Below are positions 7,046 through 14,396 of a stretch of DNA of 19,613 bases, one piece after another. The notes beneath the pieces are model-generated. The model made no database searches, was not told where the DNA came from, and worked only from the letters and a program-made list of their open reading frames with translations. Position 1 is the first letter of the stretch. Each line of letters opens with the position of its first letter. Position numbers and translations under genes: made by a program. Source of the stretch: Sphingobacteriales bacterium (lineage in GTDB: Bacteria; Bacteroidota; Bacteroidia; Chitinophagales; Chitinophagaceae); contig REAQ01000006.1 in the NCBI GenBank assembly GCA_004294195.1, positions 1 to 19,613 on the forward strand, given 5' to 3'.

Positions 7046-7885
7046 ATGTCAACAGTAACAATTACTGCGGCCGATATTAACAAGCTCCGTCAGTCCACCG
7101 GTGCCGGTATGATGGATTGCAGGAAAGCATTGACGGAAACGAATGGTGATTTTGAAGCGGCTATCGACTGGCTTCGTAAGAAGGGTCAGAAAGTAGCGGC
7201 GCTTCGTGGCGACCGCGATGCGAAGGAAGGAGTGGTTTTGGCTGCTACTACGGCAGATAACAAAACAGGTTTGGCTTTCTGCTTAAGCAGCGAGACAGAT
7301 TTCGTGAGTAAGAATGCAGACTTCGTTGCTTTCGCTCAGTCTATCATGAACGCTGCGATCACGGGTAACGTGAAGAGTGTGGATGAGTTGAATGAACTGT
7401 CTATCGATGGTGCAAAGATCTCTGATCTGGTGAACGATAAACTTGCTTCAATTGGCGAGAAGATCGGTATTGCCAAGTTTGAGCGTATTGATGCAGACTT
7501 TGTAGCTTCTTATATCCACGGTGCAAACAGGATGGGCGTGCTGGTAGGATTTTCAAAGGCAGTAGGCGAAGCAGGTAAAGACCTGGCGATGCAGATTGCA
7601 GCGATGAATCCCGTAGCGATAGATGCAGACTCTGTATCTGCTGAAGTTGTAGCCCGTGAGAAGGCCATCGTGACTGAGCAGATCAAGAATGACCCCAAGA
7701 TGGCTGGTAAGCCTGAGGAGATGATCAGCAAAATTGCTGACGGAAAGCTGAACGCATACTTCAAAGAAAATACCCTTCTTGCTCAACCATTTGTTAAGGA
7801 TGCTGGCAGAAGCGTAGGCGACTACCTGAAAAGTGTGGAAGGTGATGTGAAGGTTGTTTCGTTCAAGCGTGTAGCACTGGGTTAA
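7046..7885 (+). CDS. tsf: Translation elongation factor Ts
   Basis: EF-Ts (279 residues) is the guanine-nucleotide exchange factor that regenerates EF-Tu-GTP. The N-terminal UBA-like module is clear (ADINKLRQSTGAGMMDCRKAL, residues 9-29), followed by the TDFV motif at 84-87, which in the family inserts into EF-Tu. Later blocks include an HxxG-like segment (SYIHGANRMGVLV) and the dimerisation-type C-terminal region (QPFVKDAGRSVGDYL). Length is normal. It is the last gene of the operon: its stop (7883-7885) lies inside an 8-base repeat array, and a strong terminator follows at 7928. Confidence 0.98.
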   Translation: MSTVTITAADINKLRQSTGAGMMDCRKALTETNGDFEAAIDWLRKKGQKVAALRGDRDAKEGVVLAATTADNKTGLAFCLSSETDFVSKNADFVAFAQSIMNAAITGNVKSVDELNELSIDGAKISDLVNDKLASIGEKIGIAKFERIDADFVASYIHGANRMGVLVGFSKAVGEAGKDLAMQIAAMNPVAIDADSVSAEVVAREKAIVTEQIKNDPKMAGKPEEMISKIADGKLNAYFKENTLLAQPFVKDAGRSVGDYLKSVEGDVKVVSFKRVALG

Positions 7886-7919
7886 TGTGATAATGCGGTA
7901 GTGCGGTAATGTGGCAATG
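7880..7919 (+). repeat. Tandem 8-base repeat overlapping the tsf stop
   Basis: Five 8-base units run in register from 7880 with consensus near YGGTAATG: GGTTAATG (7880), TGATAATG (7888), CGGTAGTG (7896), CGGTAATG (7904) and TGGCAATG (7912). The first unit includes the tsf stop codon TAA at 7883-7885. It resembles the 7-base arrays elsewhere in the window but has a period of 8. Confidence 0.7.
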
Positions 7920-7927
7920 AATACAGT

Positions 7928-7956
7928 CCCTCCGAGTAATCGGGGGGATTTTTTTT
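7928..7956 (+). terminator. Rho-independent terminator after tsf
   Basis: Bases 7928-7935 (CCCTCCGA) pair with 7940-7947 (TCGGGGGG) in an 8-bp stem with one G-U pair and loop GTAA. Eight T residues follow at 7949-7956. This separates the ribosomal-protein operon from pyrH. Confidence 0.85.
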
Positions 7957-7958
7957 AG

Positions 7959-7966
7959 TACCTTAG
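7959..7966 (+). promoter_or_regulatory. Possible -7 element of pyrH
   Basis: TACCTTAG is one base off the TAnnTTTG consensus and lies between the tsf terminator and the pyrH ATG at 7971. If used, the transcript would start within a base or two of the ATG, making pyrH leaderless. No -33 TTG was found at the usual spacing. Confidence 0.35.
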
Positions 7967-7970
7967 CCTT

Positions 7971-8681
7971 ATGCAACCGGTATACAAGAGAATTCTGCTT
8001 AAGCTTTCAGGTGAATCATTGATGGGCGATAAAGGATATGGACTGGATCCAGACGTACTTACAACCTACGCCGGATATGTAAAAGAGATTGTGGAGCTTG
8101 GTGTTGAAGTAGCCATCGTTATTGGTGGTGGGAATATTTATCGGGGGATGAATGAATCCCAAACGGGCATTGAGCGGGCACATGGTGATTACATGGGAAT
8201 GCTTGCCACCGTTATCAATGGCATGGCTATGCAGGCGATGCTGGAGAAACTTGGCGTGTACACGCGTTTGCAAAGTGCTATTAAGATGGAGCAAATTGCA
8301 GAACCTTATATCAGGCGGAGAGCGATCAGGCACCTTGAAAAGCACAGGGTAGTGATCTTTGGTGCCGGCACGGGCAATCCATACTTCACAACAGATACCG
8401 CAGGTTCCCTTCGGGCTATAGAGATTGATGCCGATGTCATTCTTAAAGGAACCAGGGTAAATGGAATTTATACAGCTGATCCGGAAAAGGATCCTACAGC
8501 TACTAAGTATGACAAGGTTTCGTTTAAGGAGTGTATCGATAATAACCTGCGTGTGATGGATATGACCGCTTTTACACTTTGTATGGAGAACAAACTACCG
8601 ATCATCGTGTTTGATATGAATGAACCTGGCAATTTAAAGCGGGTGGTGATGGGTGAGAAGGTTGGAACACTTGTAAGCTAA
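7971..8681 (+). CDS. pyrH: Uridylate (UMP) kinase
   Basis: Cytosolic UMP kinase (236 residues) phosphorylates UMP to UDP with ATP in pyrimidine nucleotide synthesis and belongs to the amino-acid-kinase fold. Visible marks are KLSGES at 11-16 (phosphate binding), IGGGNIYRG at 51-59, [16 protein letters not shown] at 72-87 (UMP site region), [12 protein letters not shown] at 133-144, and [17 protein letters not shown] at 155-171. Length is normal. It follows tsf as in many bacteria, but a terminator separates them, and the usual next gene frr is absent; pdxH follows instead. Confidence 0.98.
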   Translation: MQPVYKRILLKLSGESLMGDKGYGLDPDVLTTYAGYVKEIVELGVEVAIVIGGGNIYRGMNESQTGIERAHGDYMGMLATVINGMAMQAMLEKLGVYTRLQSAIKMEQIAEPYIRRRAIRHLEKHRVVIFGAGTGNPYFTTDTAGSLRAIEIDADVILKGTRVNGIYTADPEKDPTATKYDKVSFKECIDNNLRVMDMTAFTLCMENKLPIIVFDMNEPGNLKRVVMGEKVGTLVS

Positions 8682-8686
8682 CTTGA

Positions 8687-8751
8687 GTTATATGTTATTG
8701 GTTATAGGTTAGTTTTTTTAAGCAATAACCAATAACAGATAACCTAATAAC
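8687..8751. repeat. Head-to-head 7-base arrays forming a 12-bp hairpin
   Basis: Units of consensus GTTATNG begin at 8687, 8694, 8701 and 8708 on the plus strand. After a T-rich spacer (8713-8719), inverted units run CAATAAC (8723), CAATAAC (8730), AGATAAC (8737) and CTAATAAC (8744, eight bases). Bases 8694-8705 pair perfectly with 8725-8736. The element fills nearly all of the 77 bases between pyrH and pdxH. It lacks a run of T after the stem, so terminator function is uncertain. Confidence 0.75.
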
Positions 8752-8758
8752 ATTCGTA

Positions 8759-9394
8759 ATGGCAATAGCAGACATCAGAAAGGAGTACATGCTTGAAAGC
8801 CTTAGTGAGACCGATGTAGATGCGGATCCATTTCTTCAATTTGGCAGATGGTGGAAGGAAGCAGAGGCGGCTGAGATCGATGAAGTGAATGCCATGACCC
8901 TGGCCACTGCCGGGAAAGATGGAATACCCAAAGCAAGAATCGTTTTGTTGAAGGACTATTCTGACCAGGGCTTCGTTTTCTTTACCAATTACATGAGTCA
9001 CAAAGGCCAGGAAATGCACGAGAATGCATATGCCAGTCTTTTGTTTTTCTGGAAAGAACTGGAACGCCAGGTGAGGATCACCGGAAAGGTTGAGAAAGTA
9101 GATCCCTCGGAAAGCGATGCCTATTTTCATTCGAGGCCGGAAGGCAGTCGCATCGGTGCCTGGAGCTCACCCCAAAGCGAGATCATTGCAGGGAGAGATG
9201 TAATTGAGCATAATGTAGCGCGGTATACCAGTGCGTTTTCTACCGGAAGCATTCCTCGACCATCACACTGGGGCGGTTACAGAGTAGTCCCCTTTTCCAT
9301 TGAATTCTGGCAAGGACGACCCAGCAGGTTGCACGACAGGATTCTGTATACCCACAAAGAGGACGAGTGGATCATTCAGCGTCTTGCGCCATAA
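8759..9394 (+). CDS. pdxH: Pyridoxamine 5'-phosphate oxidase
   Basis: This FMN-dependent enzyme (211 residues) oxidises pyridoxamine or pyridoxine 5'-phosphate to pyridoxal 5'-phosphate, the active form of vitamin B6. The family motifs are complete: ARIVLLKDY (59-67) and FFTNYMSHKG (74-83) for FMN and substrate contact, RQVRITGKVE (103-112), RIGAWSSPQS (131-140), RPSHWGGYRV (167-176), and the C-terminal FWQGRPSRLHDR (183-194) of the substrate pocket. Length is normal. The ATG at 8759 follows the repeat hairpin with no visible -7 element of its own, so it may be read from the pyrH promoter. PLP is a cofactor for many enzymes, so no pathway link to neighbours is implied. Confidence 0.97.
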   Translation: MAIADIRKEYMLESLSETDVDADPFLQFGRWWKEAEAAEIDEVNAMTLATAGKDGIPKARIVLLKDYSDQGFVFFTNYMSHKGQEMHENAYASLLFFWKELERQVRITGKVEKVDPSESDAYFHSRPEGSRIGAWSSPQSEIIAGRDVIEHNVARYTSAFSTGSIPRPSHWGGYRVVPFSIEFWQGRPSRLHDRILYTHKEDEWIIQRLAP

Positions 9395-9395
9395 G

Positions 9396-9430
9396 AGGCA
9401 TTAGGCATTGGGCAATAGGCATTGGGCATT
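9396..9430 (+). repeat. Tandem 7-base repeat filling a convergent gap
   Basis: Five exact-register units of consensus RGGCATT start at 9396, 9403, 9410, 9417 and 9424; two are AGGCATT in a row and the unit at 9410 is GGGCAAT. The array begins one base after the pdxH stop codon and runs into the stop codon of the minus-strand frame (9429-9431). It therefore forms essentially the whole intergenic space. Confidence 0.85.
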
Positions 9431-9701
9431 ATTCAATGTAAACGAAGTGGTATTTCTTTCCGATCTTATTATTAGGATGATATAGCTTCTTCATCGTCCA
9501 TCCCACCGTATACAGCGCTGCTGCGATGCCCATCGGGGCAAGACTGGCTTCCAGGGATAGATCATTCTGAATCAATCCATTTGCCAAAAAGACGCCAGCA
9601 AAAGTGAGTGCTGCAAGCCGGAATAAATACCCGGATTTGATCCAGTACCAATGAACATGTCCTAGTGTTGGTACTGTCTGGCCCGGTAAATTGAGGCTTG
9701 A
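9429..9701 (-). pseudogene. Two-helix membrane protein, no start codon visible
   Basis: On the minus strand 90 codons are open between a TGA at 9704-9702 and the TAA at 9431-9429. They have the look of a real protein: HVHWYWIKSG, a hydrophobic helix around FRLAALTFAGVFLANGL, a second one around LAPMGIAAALYTVGW, then a basic tail ending GKKYHFVYIE. No ATG, GTG or TTG occurs ahead of the first helix; the first TTG codons lie within it. The frame upstream contains two stops within twelve codons. I therefore regard it as an N-terminally truncated gene, a remnant, or one affected by a sequence error. It overlaps the extended THX frame. I do not recognise a named family. Confidence 0.5.
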
Positions 9702-9930
9702 TCACAAGCGGAAGGATGAAAATGGAATCTGCTTTCAAACGGGAGGTGCGTCCTTTTCGCCAGTATCCTTGTTCAACAATGAAACTGATGATACTTCCTT
9801 TGATAAAACTCGGCCTCGTTTTCTTATTTCTCTTATACTGGAGAGCAGGACGAGCCTTTGCAGGGCGTGACTTGCCATTTGAGCCTTTGAAGATCTTGCC
9901 TTTTTTGGTTTTCTTATCGCCTCTACCCAT
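9562..9930 (-). CDS. 30S ribosomal protein THX with abnormal extension
   Basis: The first 27 residues (MGRGDKKTKKGKIFKGSNGK, then SRPAKAR) match the small basic THX protein of Bacteroidota and Thermus, which binds 16S rRNA in the 30S head and normally has roughly 25-45 residues. This frame instead runs 122 residues to the stop at 9562. The later part (from about residue 75) lies antiphase over the start-less membrane-protein frame and is not credible protein, so the native stop has probably been lost by a deletion or frameshift between about 9700 and 9850. The ATG at 9930 is chosen because the conserved motif starts there; a start at 9975 would include promoter sequence. A -7 element lies at 9954-9961. 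Confidence 0.65.
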   Translation of the reverse strand: MGRGDKKTKKGKIFKGSNGKSRPAKARPALQYKRNKKTRPSFIKGSIISFIVEQGYWRKGRTSRLKADSIFILPLVIKPQFTGPDSTNTRTCSLVLDQIRVFIPACSTHFCWRLFGKWIDSE

Positions 9931-9953
9931 GGTATATGTTTTTATATTCTTTA

Positions 9954-9961
9954 CAAAAATA
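9954..9961 (-). promoter_or_regulatory. -7 promoter element of THX
   Basis: The minus strand reads TATTTTTG, a match to TAnnTTTG, ending 23 bases before the THX ATG at 9930. It uses the T-rich tail of the HU terminator, so terminator and promoter overlap. No -33 element was identified because that position falls in the terminator stem. Confidence 0.4.
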
Positions 9962-9991
9962 AAAAAGCAAGACAAGATGCCTTGCTTTTTT
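9961..9991 (-). terminator. Rho-independent terminator after HU
   Basis: AAAAAAGCAAG at 9961-9971 is the perfect complement of CTTGCTTTTTT at 9981-9991, with a 9-base loop. Read on the minus strand, a GC-containing stem is followed by a T run, directly downstream of the HU stop at 10009. The symmetry would also allow termination in the plus direction. Confidence 0.85.
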
Positions 9992-10008
9992 TCTGTCGCA
10001 GGATCAGA

Positions 10009-10278
10009 TTATAATTTAGAAGTAAGTTCTTTACCTGCTTTGAACCTTGCAACTTTCTTAGCCTTGATCTTAATCACTGCACCAGTCTGGGGATTGCGAC
10101 CATTACGGGCAGCCCTTTTGGTTACAGAGAATGTACCGAAGCCAACCAGGGTAACTTTACCACCACCTTTCAGTGTTTTGGTAACTGCTTCAATAAAAGA
10201 ATCCAGTGCTTCATTAGCCTGTGATTTAGTAACGCCTGCGTCTTCGGCAATCTTTGAGATTAATTCAGCTTTGTTCAT
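10009..10278 (-). CDS. HU family DNA-binding protein
   Basis: This 89-residue nucleoid protein of the HU/IHF family bends and compacts DNA as a dimer. Motifs run in order: [20 protein letters not shown] at the N-terminus, [32 protein letters not shown] near 46-58, the arm tip RNGRNPQTG near 58-66, and [15 protein letters not shown] at the end. The proline of the intercalating arm (NPQTG) is present. I chose the ATG at 10278; a TTG at 10305 would place the start inside the -7 promoter element. A terminator follows, and the gene seems to be transcribed alone. Confidence 0.96.
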   Translation of the reverse strand: MNKAELISKIAEDAGVTKSQANEALDSFIEAVTKTLKGGGKVTLVGFGTFSVTKRAARNGRNPQTGAVIKIKAKKVARFKAGKELTSKL

Positions 10279-10302
10279 AGATGAAGTTTTTATTCGTGCG
10301 GA

Positions 10303-10310
10303 CAAATATA
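10303..10310 (-). promoter_or_regulatory. -7 promoter element of the HU gene
   Basis: The minus strand reads TATATTTG, a full TAnnTTTG match and the same octamer as at 4972-4979. A T-run ending in TTG lies 15 bases upstream, closer than the usual 19-21. The predicted transcript would have a leader of about 20 bases. Confidence 0.55.
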
Positions 10311-10362
10311 TCCGTTTTTGTAAATCAAAAAAATATTTTTTTAGCCTTTACAATCCAGTGTG

Positions 10363-10437
10363 GTAGCGGTTTTCAGCAAGTTTAACCTGTTCACACGGTG
10401 ATTAGCCCTTTAGAAGCTTCAGGCTGAAACCCGCTAC
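10363..10437. repeat. Long inverted repeat in the HU/DUF4286 gap
   Basis: GTAGCGGTTTTCAGC at 10363-10377 is the inverted copy of GCTGAAACCCGCTAC at 10423-10437 with one mismatch, separated by 45 bases. A partial third copy (TTTTCAGC then GTAG) lies at about 10446. The gap 10311-10559 contains no credible gene. It also has CCTTAA and TTAAGG (about 10497-10528) that could pair. The pattern resembles a REP-like or small non-autonomous element, but I cannot confirm this from one copy. Confidence 0.55.
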
Positions 10438-10559
10438 AGGACTGATTTTCAGCGTAGGAATAGTTGAAATGCAGGTCTGACGTGGGTTTGAGCGACCTTA
10501 AAATCATGATTTATCTCATACACTTAAGGCGGTCAGCCGTTTGAAATTCTTATCCACAC

Positions 10560-10865
10560 TCATTCCACAACCTCCATTAAACTGCGAAAGGCAATGAATT
10601 GATCGCCCCATTTTTCATACGTTTTTTCCCTTAAGGCTTTCGCGTGGTTTGCCAGATAGAATTCATACTTATCTCTGGCCGAAGCAAAGTATTGAAATGC
10701 ATAAGTGGGTCCTTCTGTTTCGTCTACCTCCACTAACCTGAGAATCCTGTGGTGGGTAAACATACCCGTCTTCATGATCTCGGGGATATGGATCTCGCGC
10801 ATCCACAATAACCATGCATCATGAATACTCCAGGTGGGTTGTATGGTTACGTTATAGATAAGCAT
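10560..10865 (-). CDS. DUF4286-like small protein
   Basis: This 101-residue protein begins MLIYNVTIQPTW and contains LWMREIHIPEIMKTGMF, a RLVEVDETEGPTYAFQYFA segment and a charged helix ending in FRSLMEVVE. This pattern fits the DUF4286 family of small alpha/beta (ferredoxin-like) Bacteroidota proteins of unknown role. I chose the ATG at 10865; a TTG at 10874 would add three residues ahead of a family-typical start. It lies 20 bases downstream of xth on the same strand, so the two are probably co-transcribed. No function is claimed. Confidence 0.8.
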   Translation of the reverse strand: MLIYNVTIQPTWSIHDAWLLWMREIHIPEIMKTGMFTHHRILRLVEVDETEGPTYAFQYFASARDKYEFYLANHAKALREKTYEKWGDQFIAFRSLMEVVE

Positions 10866-10885
10866 GCAATGCAAAAATTCAAAAC

Positions 10886-11659
10886 TTAATCTTTCACTTC
10901 CAGTTCAACATATACCGGACAGTGATCACTGTGTTTTACATCAGGATAGATCTCGGCATCTTTCAGCAAAGCACGGAGCGGTTCTGTAACCGCGATATAG
11001 TCGATCCGCCAGCCTTTATTGCTCAGCCTCACCGAAGGGAAGCGTTGGCTCCACCAGCTGTAACGGTGTGGTTCCGGATGGAACACGCGGAAGGTATCTA
11101 CCCATCCGCTGGCCAGAAACTTATCCATCCATGACCTTTCTTCCGGCAGAAAGCCTGATGTTTTCTTATTGCCTTTTGGATCGTGAATGTCTATCTCTTT
11201 ATGGGCGATATTATAATCCCCAACAAGGATGAGGTTGGGATGCGTTTTACGCAGTTTATCCAGATACACCAGGAATTTATCAAGCCATATGTACTTGAAA
11301 TCTTGCCGATGATCTCCCGATGTGCCAGAAGGGAAATAAGCATTGATCAATCTGATGTTTCCGAAATCAAGCTGGATCACCCTGCCTTCGTCATCACTTT
11401 CCAGATGACCGCTCCCTACAACAATGTTATCAGGCTTAATCTTCGTGAAAATGGCTACACCGCTGTATCCTTTTTTTTGCGCACTGAACCAGTAATCGTG
11501 GTAGCCAAGATTTGTAAACTGTTTGTGATCCACATTGTCTTTCAACGCCTTGGTTTCCTGGACGCAAATGATATCAGCGGGATCCGTTTTCAGCCAGTCC
11601 ATAAATCCTTTGTTCATGGCTGCGCGGATACCGTTGACGTTGTAGGAGATGATTCTCAT
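10886..11659 (-). CDS. xth: Exodeoxyribonuclease III
   Basis: This 257-residue enzyme of the endonuclease/exonuclease/phosphatase fold cuts DNA at abasic sites and trims 3' ends during base excision repair. The active-site set is complete: Asn7 (SYNVNG), Glu35 (VQETKA), Tyr108 (NAYFPSG), Asp148 and Asn150 (GDYNIAH), Asp220 (WRIDYI), and the catalytic pair Asp245-His246 (SDHCPV). Length is normal. It starts at the ATG at 11659, after a hairpin that separates it from the methionine-synthase genes, and precedes a DUF4286-like gene by 20 bases. Confidence 0.97.
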   Translation of the reverse strand: MRIISYNVNGIRAAMNKGFMDWLKTDPADIICVQETKALKDNVDHKQFTNLGYHDYWFSAQKKGYSGVAIFTKIKPDNIVVGSGHLESDDEGRVIQLDFGNIRLINAYFPSGTSGDHRQDFKYIWLDKFLVYLDKLRKTHPNLILVGDYNIAHKEIDIHDPKGNKKTSGFLPEERSWMDKFLASGWVDTFRVFHPEPHRYSWWSQRFPSVRLSNKGWRIDYIAVTEPLRALLKDAEIYPDVKHSDHCPVYVELEVKD

Positions 11660-11679
11660 GAGATGTGAATTAAACGATT

Positions 11680-11720
11680 AAAAGTAAAAAGGAAATACTG
11701 GAAACCATCTTTTTACTTTT
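11680..11720 (-). terminator. AT-rich hairpin between metH and xth
   Basis: AAAAGTAAAAAG (11680-11691) pairs perfectly with CTTTTTACTTTT (11709-11720) around a 17-base loop. Read on the minus strand it lies 11 bases after the metH stop and ends in TTTTAAT, so it could act as a weak terminator. Each arm reads as 7-base units (for example AAAAGTA at 11680 and a variant at 11687), linking it to the other inverted arrays. Confidence 0.5.
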
Positions 11721-11730
11721 TCATTTTCAA

Positions 11731-14391
11731 TTATTCCATATTCGGCCTTAGCCATTTCAGGGCTTCATCTTCGCGCATACCTTTTCTTGCAGCGTAGTCT
11801 TTCATCTGGTCAGTATTGATCTTACCCAGTCCAAAATATTTAGCTTCTGGATGCGCAATGTACCATCCGCAAACGGATGAAGCGGGATACATGGCCAGGG
11901 ATTCCGTAAGCTGAATACCTGTTGCGGCTGATGCATCGAGGAGGGAAAAGAGTTTCCGCTTCTCCGTATGGTCAGGGCAGGCGGGATAACCAGGCGCTGG
12001 GCGGATCCCCTGATATTTTTCTTTGATCAATTCTTCATTGCTCAGCGTTTCTGAAGACACATAACCCCAATACTGTTTACGCACTTTCTCATGTAACATT
12101 TCGGTGTAGGCTTCTGCCAACCGGTCTGCCAACGCCTGTAGCATGATCTTACTATAGTCATCATGTTCCGCTTCAAATCTGCGGATATGTTCATCGATCC
12201 CCTGAATGGTCACCGCAAATGCGCCGATATGGTCCTGTATACCACTGGTTGCAGGTGCAATGAAATCAGCCAGGGAGAAGTTTGGCTGCCCTGCCGCTTT
12301 TTTGGATTGCTGACGCAGGAACTCCAGCGCGGTGCCGTTTTTAAGCATCACTGTATCTGCACCATTGCTGTTACATGGCCAGAAGCCAATGACTGCTTTG
12401 GGTTGAAGCCATTGCTCACGGGAGATGTGCAGCAGCATGTCAAGTGCATCTTTGTACAGCTTCGTGGCTTCCGCACCTACTTTCTGGTCAGCAAGGATGT
12501 CTGGGAATTTTCCATGCAGTTCCCATGCAATGAAGAATGGAACCCAATCGATGTAGGGAATAATATCTTCGATTTTATCCTGATCAAATACTTTGGTTCC
12601 TGAAAAGGTGGGTGGTTGAAGGTTGTAGCTTGTCCAATCGATCTCGAATTTATTTTTTACCGCATCGGAATAACTGATCAGCACCTTAGCCTGTTGTTTT
12701 TTTGCGAAGTCGTCACGGATCTTATTGTATTCATCCTCCAACTGAACCAGGAATTCTTTTTTATTGTTTTTGCTCAGTAGTTTACTTGCCACATTCACAC
12801 TTCGTGAAGCATCCAGCACATGCACCACCTGGTTATCATACTGCGGACTGATCTTTACCGCGGTATGCGTACGGGAAGTAGTAGCACCCCCGATCATCAG
12901 GGGTTGTTTCATGCCGCGGCGTTTCATTTCGTGCGCCACGTGTACCATCTCATCCAGGGAAGGTGTGATGAGCCCACTCAGGCCTATAATGTCTGCATTT
13001 TGTTTAACTGCTTCATCCAGAATTCTGTCCGCAGGAACCATCACACCTAAGTCAACTACTTCGTATCCATTGCATCCTAGTACCACGCCCACAATATTTT
13101 TACCGATATCATGTACGTCGCCCTTTACAGTAGCCATGAGGATCTTGCCTGCTGAAGACTGGCTGGCTTTTTCCAGCTCTATAAATGGCGTTAATACGGC
13201 CACGCTTTTTTTCATCACGCGCGCACTCTTCACCACCTGGGGAAGGAACATTTTTCCACTTCCGAAAAGATCGCCCACCACATTCATACCATCCATGAGC
13301 GGACCTTCAATCACATCCAGTGGCCGAGGGTATTTGAGTCTTGCTTCCTCAGTGTCTGCATCAATATAGTCTGTGATCCCATTGATGAGTGCATGTTTGA
13401 GCCTGTCTTCCACAGGACCGTTACGCCAGGCTTCGTCTTTAACTTCCACTTTTCCTTTGGCCTTCACAGTCTCAGCCAGACTGATGAGTTTCTCCGTAGC
13501 ATCGGCCTTCCTATTGAGGATCACATCCTCACAAAGTTCCCGAAGCAGGGGATCGATCTCATCATATATTACCAACTGACCCGCGTTCACAATACCCATA
13601 TCCATGCCAGCTCTGATGGCATGAAACAGGAATACGGAATGCATCGCTTCGCGCACATGATCATTACCTCTGAATGAAAAACTTAGGTTGCTCACGCCCC
13701 CGCTGATTTTCACGAGCGGGAATTTTTGCTTGATCACGCGTGTGGCTTCAATGAAGTCTACCGCGTAATTATTATGTTCCTCCATGCCTGTTGCTACGGC
13801 AAACACGTTTAGGTCAAAGATGATATCCTGAGGTGGAAAACCAACTTCTTCTGTTAGAATGCGGTAAGCTCTTTCTGCAATCGCTACCCTGCGTTCCAGG
13901 GTATCTGCCTGCCCCTTTTCATCAAATGCCATCACAATAACAGCTGCACCATAATTGTAACAGGTTGTGGCTTGTTCGCGAAACTTCTCTTCACCTTCTT
14001 TCAGCGAAATGGAGTTCACAATACATTTCCCCTGCACACATTTCAGTCCCGCTTCAATGATGCTGAACTTTGATGAGTCTATCATGATGGGAATCCTGGC
14101 AATATCCGGTTCACTTTGCAGAAGGTTGAGGTAGGTCACCATGGCTTTCTCGCCGTCAAGCAGAGCATCGTCCATATTCACGTCCAGTACCTGCGCGCCG
14201 CTTTCCACTTGCTGGCGGGCAACGCTGAGCGCTTCTTCATACATGCCTTCTCTGACAAGGCGTGCGAATTTTTTGGAGCCCGTTACATTGGTTCTTTCAC
14301 CAACATTCACAAAGTTAGTCTCGGGCCTCACCACCAGTGGTTCAAGCCCTGCAAGACGCATATATGGTTTAATATGGATCAGTTCACTCAT
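11731..14391 (-). CDS. metH: Methionine synthase, folate/cobalamin/reactivation subunit
   Basis: This 886-residue polypeptide carries every part of cobalamin-dependent methionine synthase except the homocysteine domain. In order these are the methyl-tetrahydrofolate (pterin-binding) barrel at about 22-290 ([40 protein letters not shown]), the B12 cap region at about 320-400, and the cobalamin domain with DVHDIG at 425-430, where His427 is the cobalt ligand. The S-adenosylmethionine reactivation domain follows ([27 protein letters not shown] at 797-808). I use the ATG at 14391; a TTG at 14400 would overlap the upstream stop. The homocysteine domain is a separate gene ending at 14397, so the enzyme must work as two chains. 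Residues 588-597, between the cobalamin and reactivation domains, are encoded by a short 7-base repeat. Confidence 0.95.
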   Translation of the reverse strand: MSELIHIKPYMRLAGLEPLVVRPETNFVNVGERTNVTGSKKFARLVREGMYEEALSVARQQVESGAQVLDVNMDDALLDGEKAMVTYLNLLQSEPDIARIPIMIDSSKFSIIEAGLKCVQGKCIVNSISLKEGEEKFREQATTCYNYGAAVIVMAFDEKGQADTLERRVAIAERAYRILTEEVGFPPQDIIFDLNVFAVATGMEEHNNYAVDFIEATRVIKQKFPLVKISGGVSNLSFSFRGNDHVREAMHSVFLFHAIRAGMDMGIVNAGQLVIYDEIDPLLRELCEDVILNRKADATEKLISLAETVKAKGKVEVKDEAWRNGPVEDRLKHALINGITDYIDADTEEARLKYPRPLDVIEGPLMDGMNVVGDLFGSGKMFLPQVVKSARVMKKSVAVLTPFIELEKASQSSAGKILMATVKGDVHDIGKNIVGVVLGCNGYEVVDLGVMVPADRILDEAVKQNADIIGLSGLITPSLDEMVHVAHEMKRRGMKQPLMIGGATTSRTHTAVKISPQYDNQVVHVLDASRSVNVASKLLSKNNKKEFLVQLEDEYNKIRDDFAKKQQAKVLISYSDAVKNKFEIDWTSYNLQPPTFSGTKVFDQDKIEDIIPYIDWVPFFIAWELHGKFPDILADQKVGAEATKLYKDALDMLLHISREQWLQPKAVIGFWPCNSNGADTVMLKNGTALEFLRQQSKKAAGQPNFSLADFIAPATSGIQDHIGAFAVTIQGIDEHIRRFEAEHDDYSKIMLQALADRLAEAYTEMLHEKVRKQYWGYVSSETLSNEELIKEKYQGIRPAPGYPACPDHTEKRKLFSLLDASAATGIQLTESLAMYPASSVCGWYIAHPEAKYFGLGKINTDQMKDYAARKGMREDEALKWLRPNME
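12607..12634 (+). repeat. Short intragenic 7-base repeat in metH
   Basis: In plus-strand reading, units GGTGGGT (12607), GGTTGAA (12614), GGTTGTA (12621) and GCTTGTC (12628) keep a 7-base register, close to the GGTTGAA array at 4985. On the coding strand it encodes the linker YNLQPPTF between the cobalamin and reactivation domains. With only two strong units, chance is possible. Confidence 0.4.
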
Positions 14392-14396
14392 AATGT

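Noticed and set aside
7510..7764. Minus-strand open frames inside tsf and other translation genes
   Set aside because: They are codon-usage shadows of strongly conserved genes on the other strand.
9698..10366. 222-codon plus-strand frame
   Set aside because: It is antisense to THX and HU and crosses a terminator and promoters; it has no recognisable motif.
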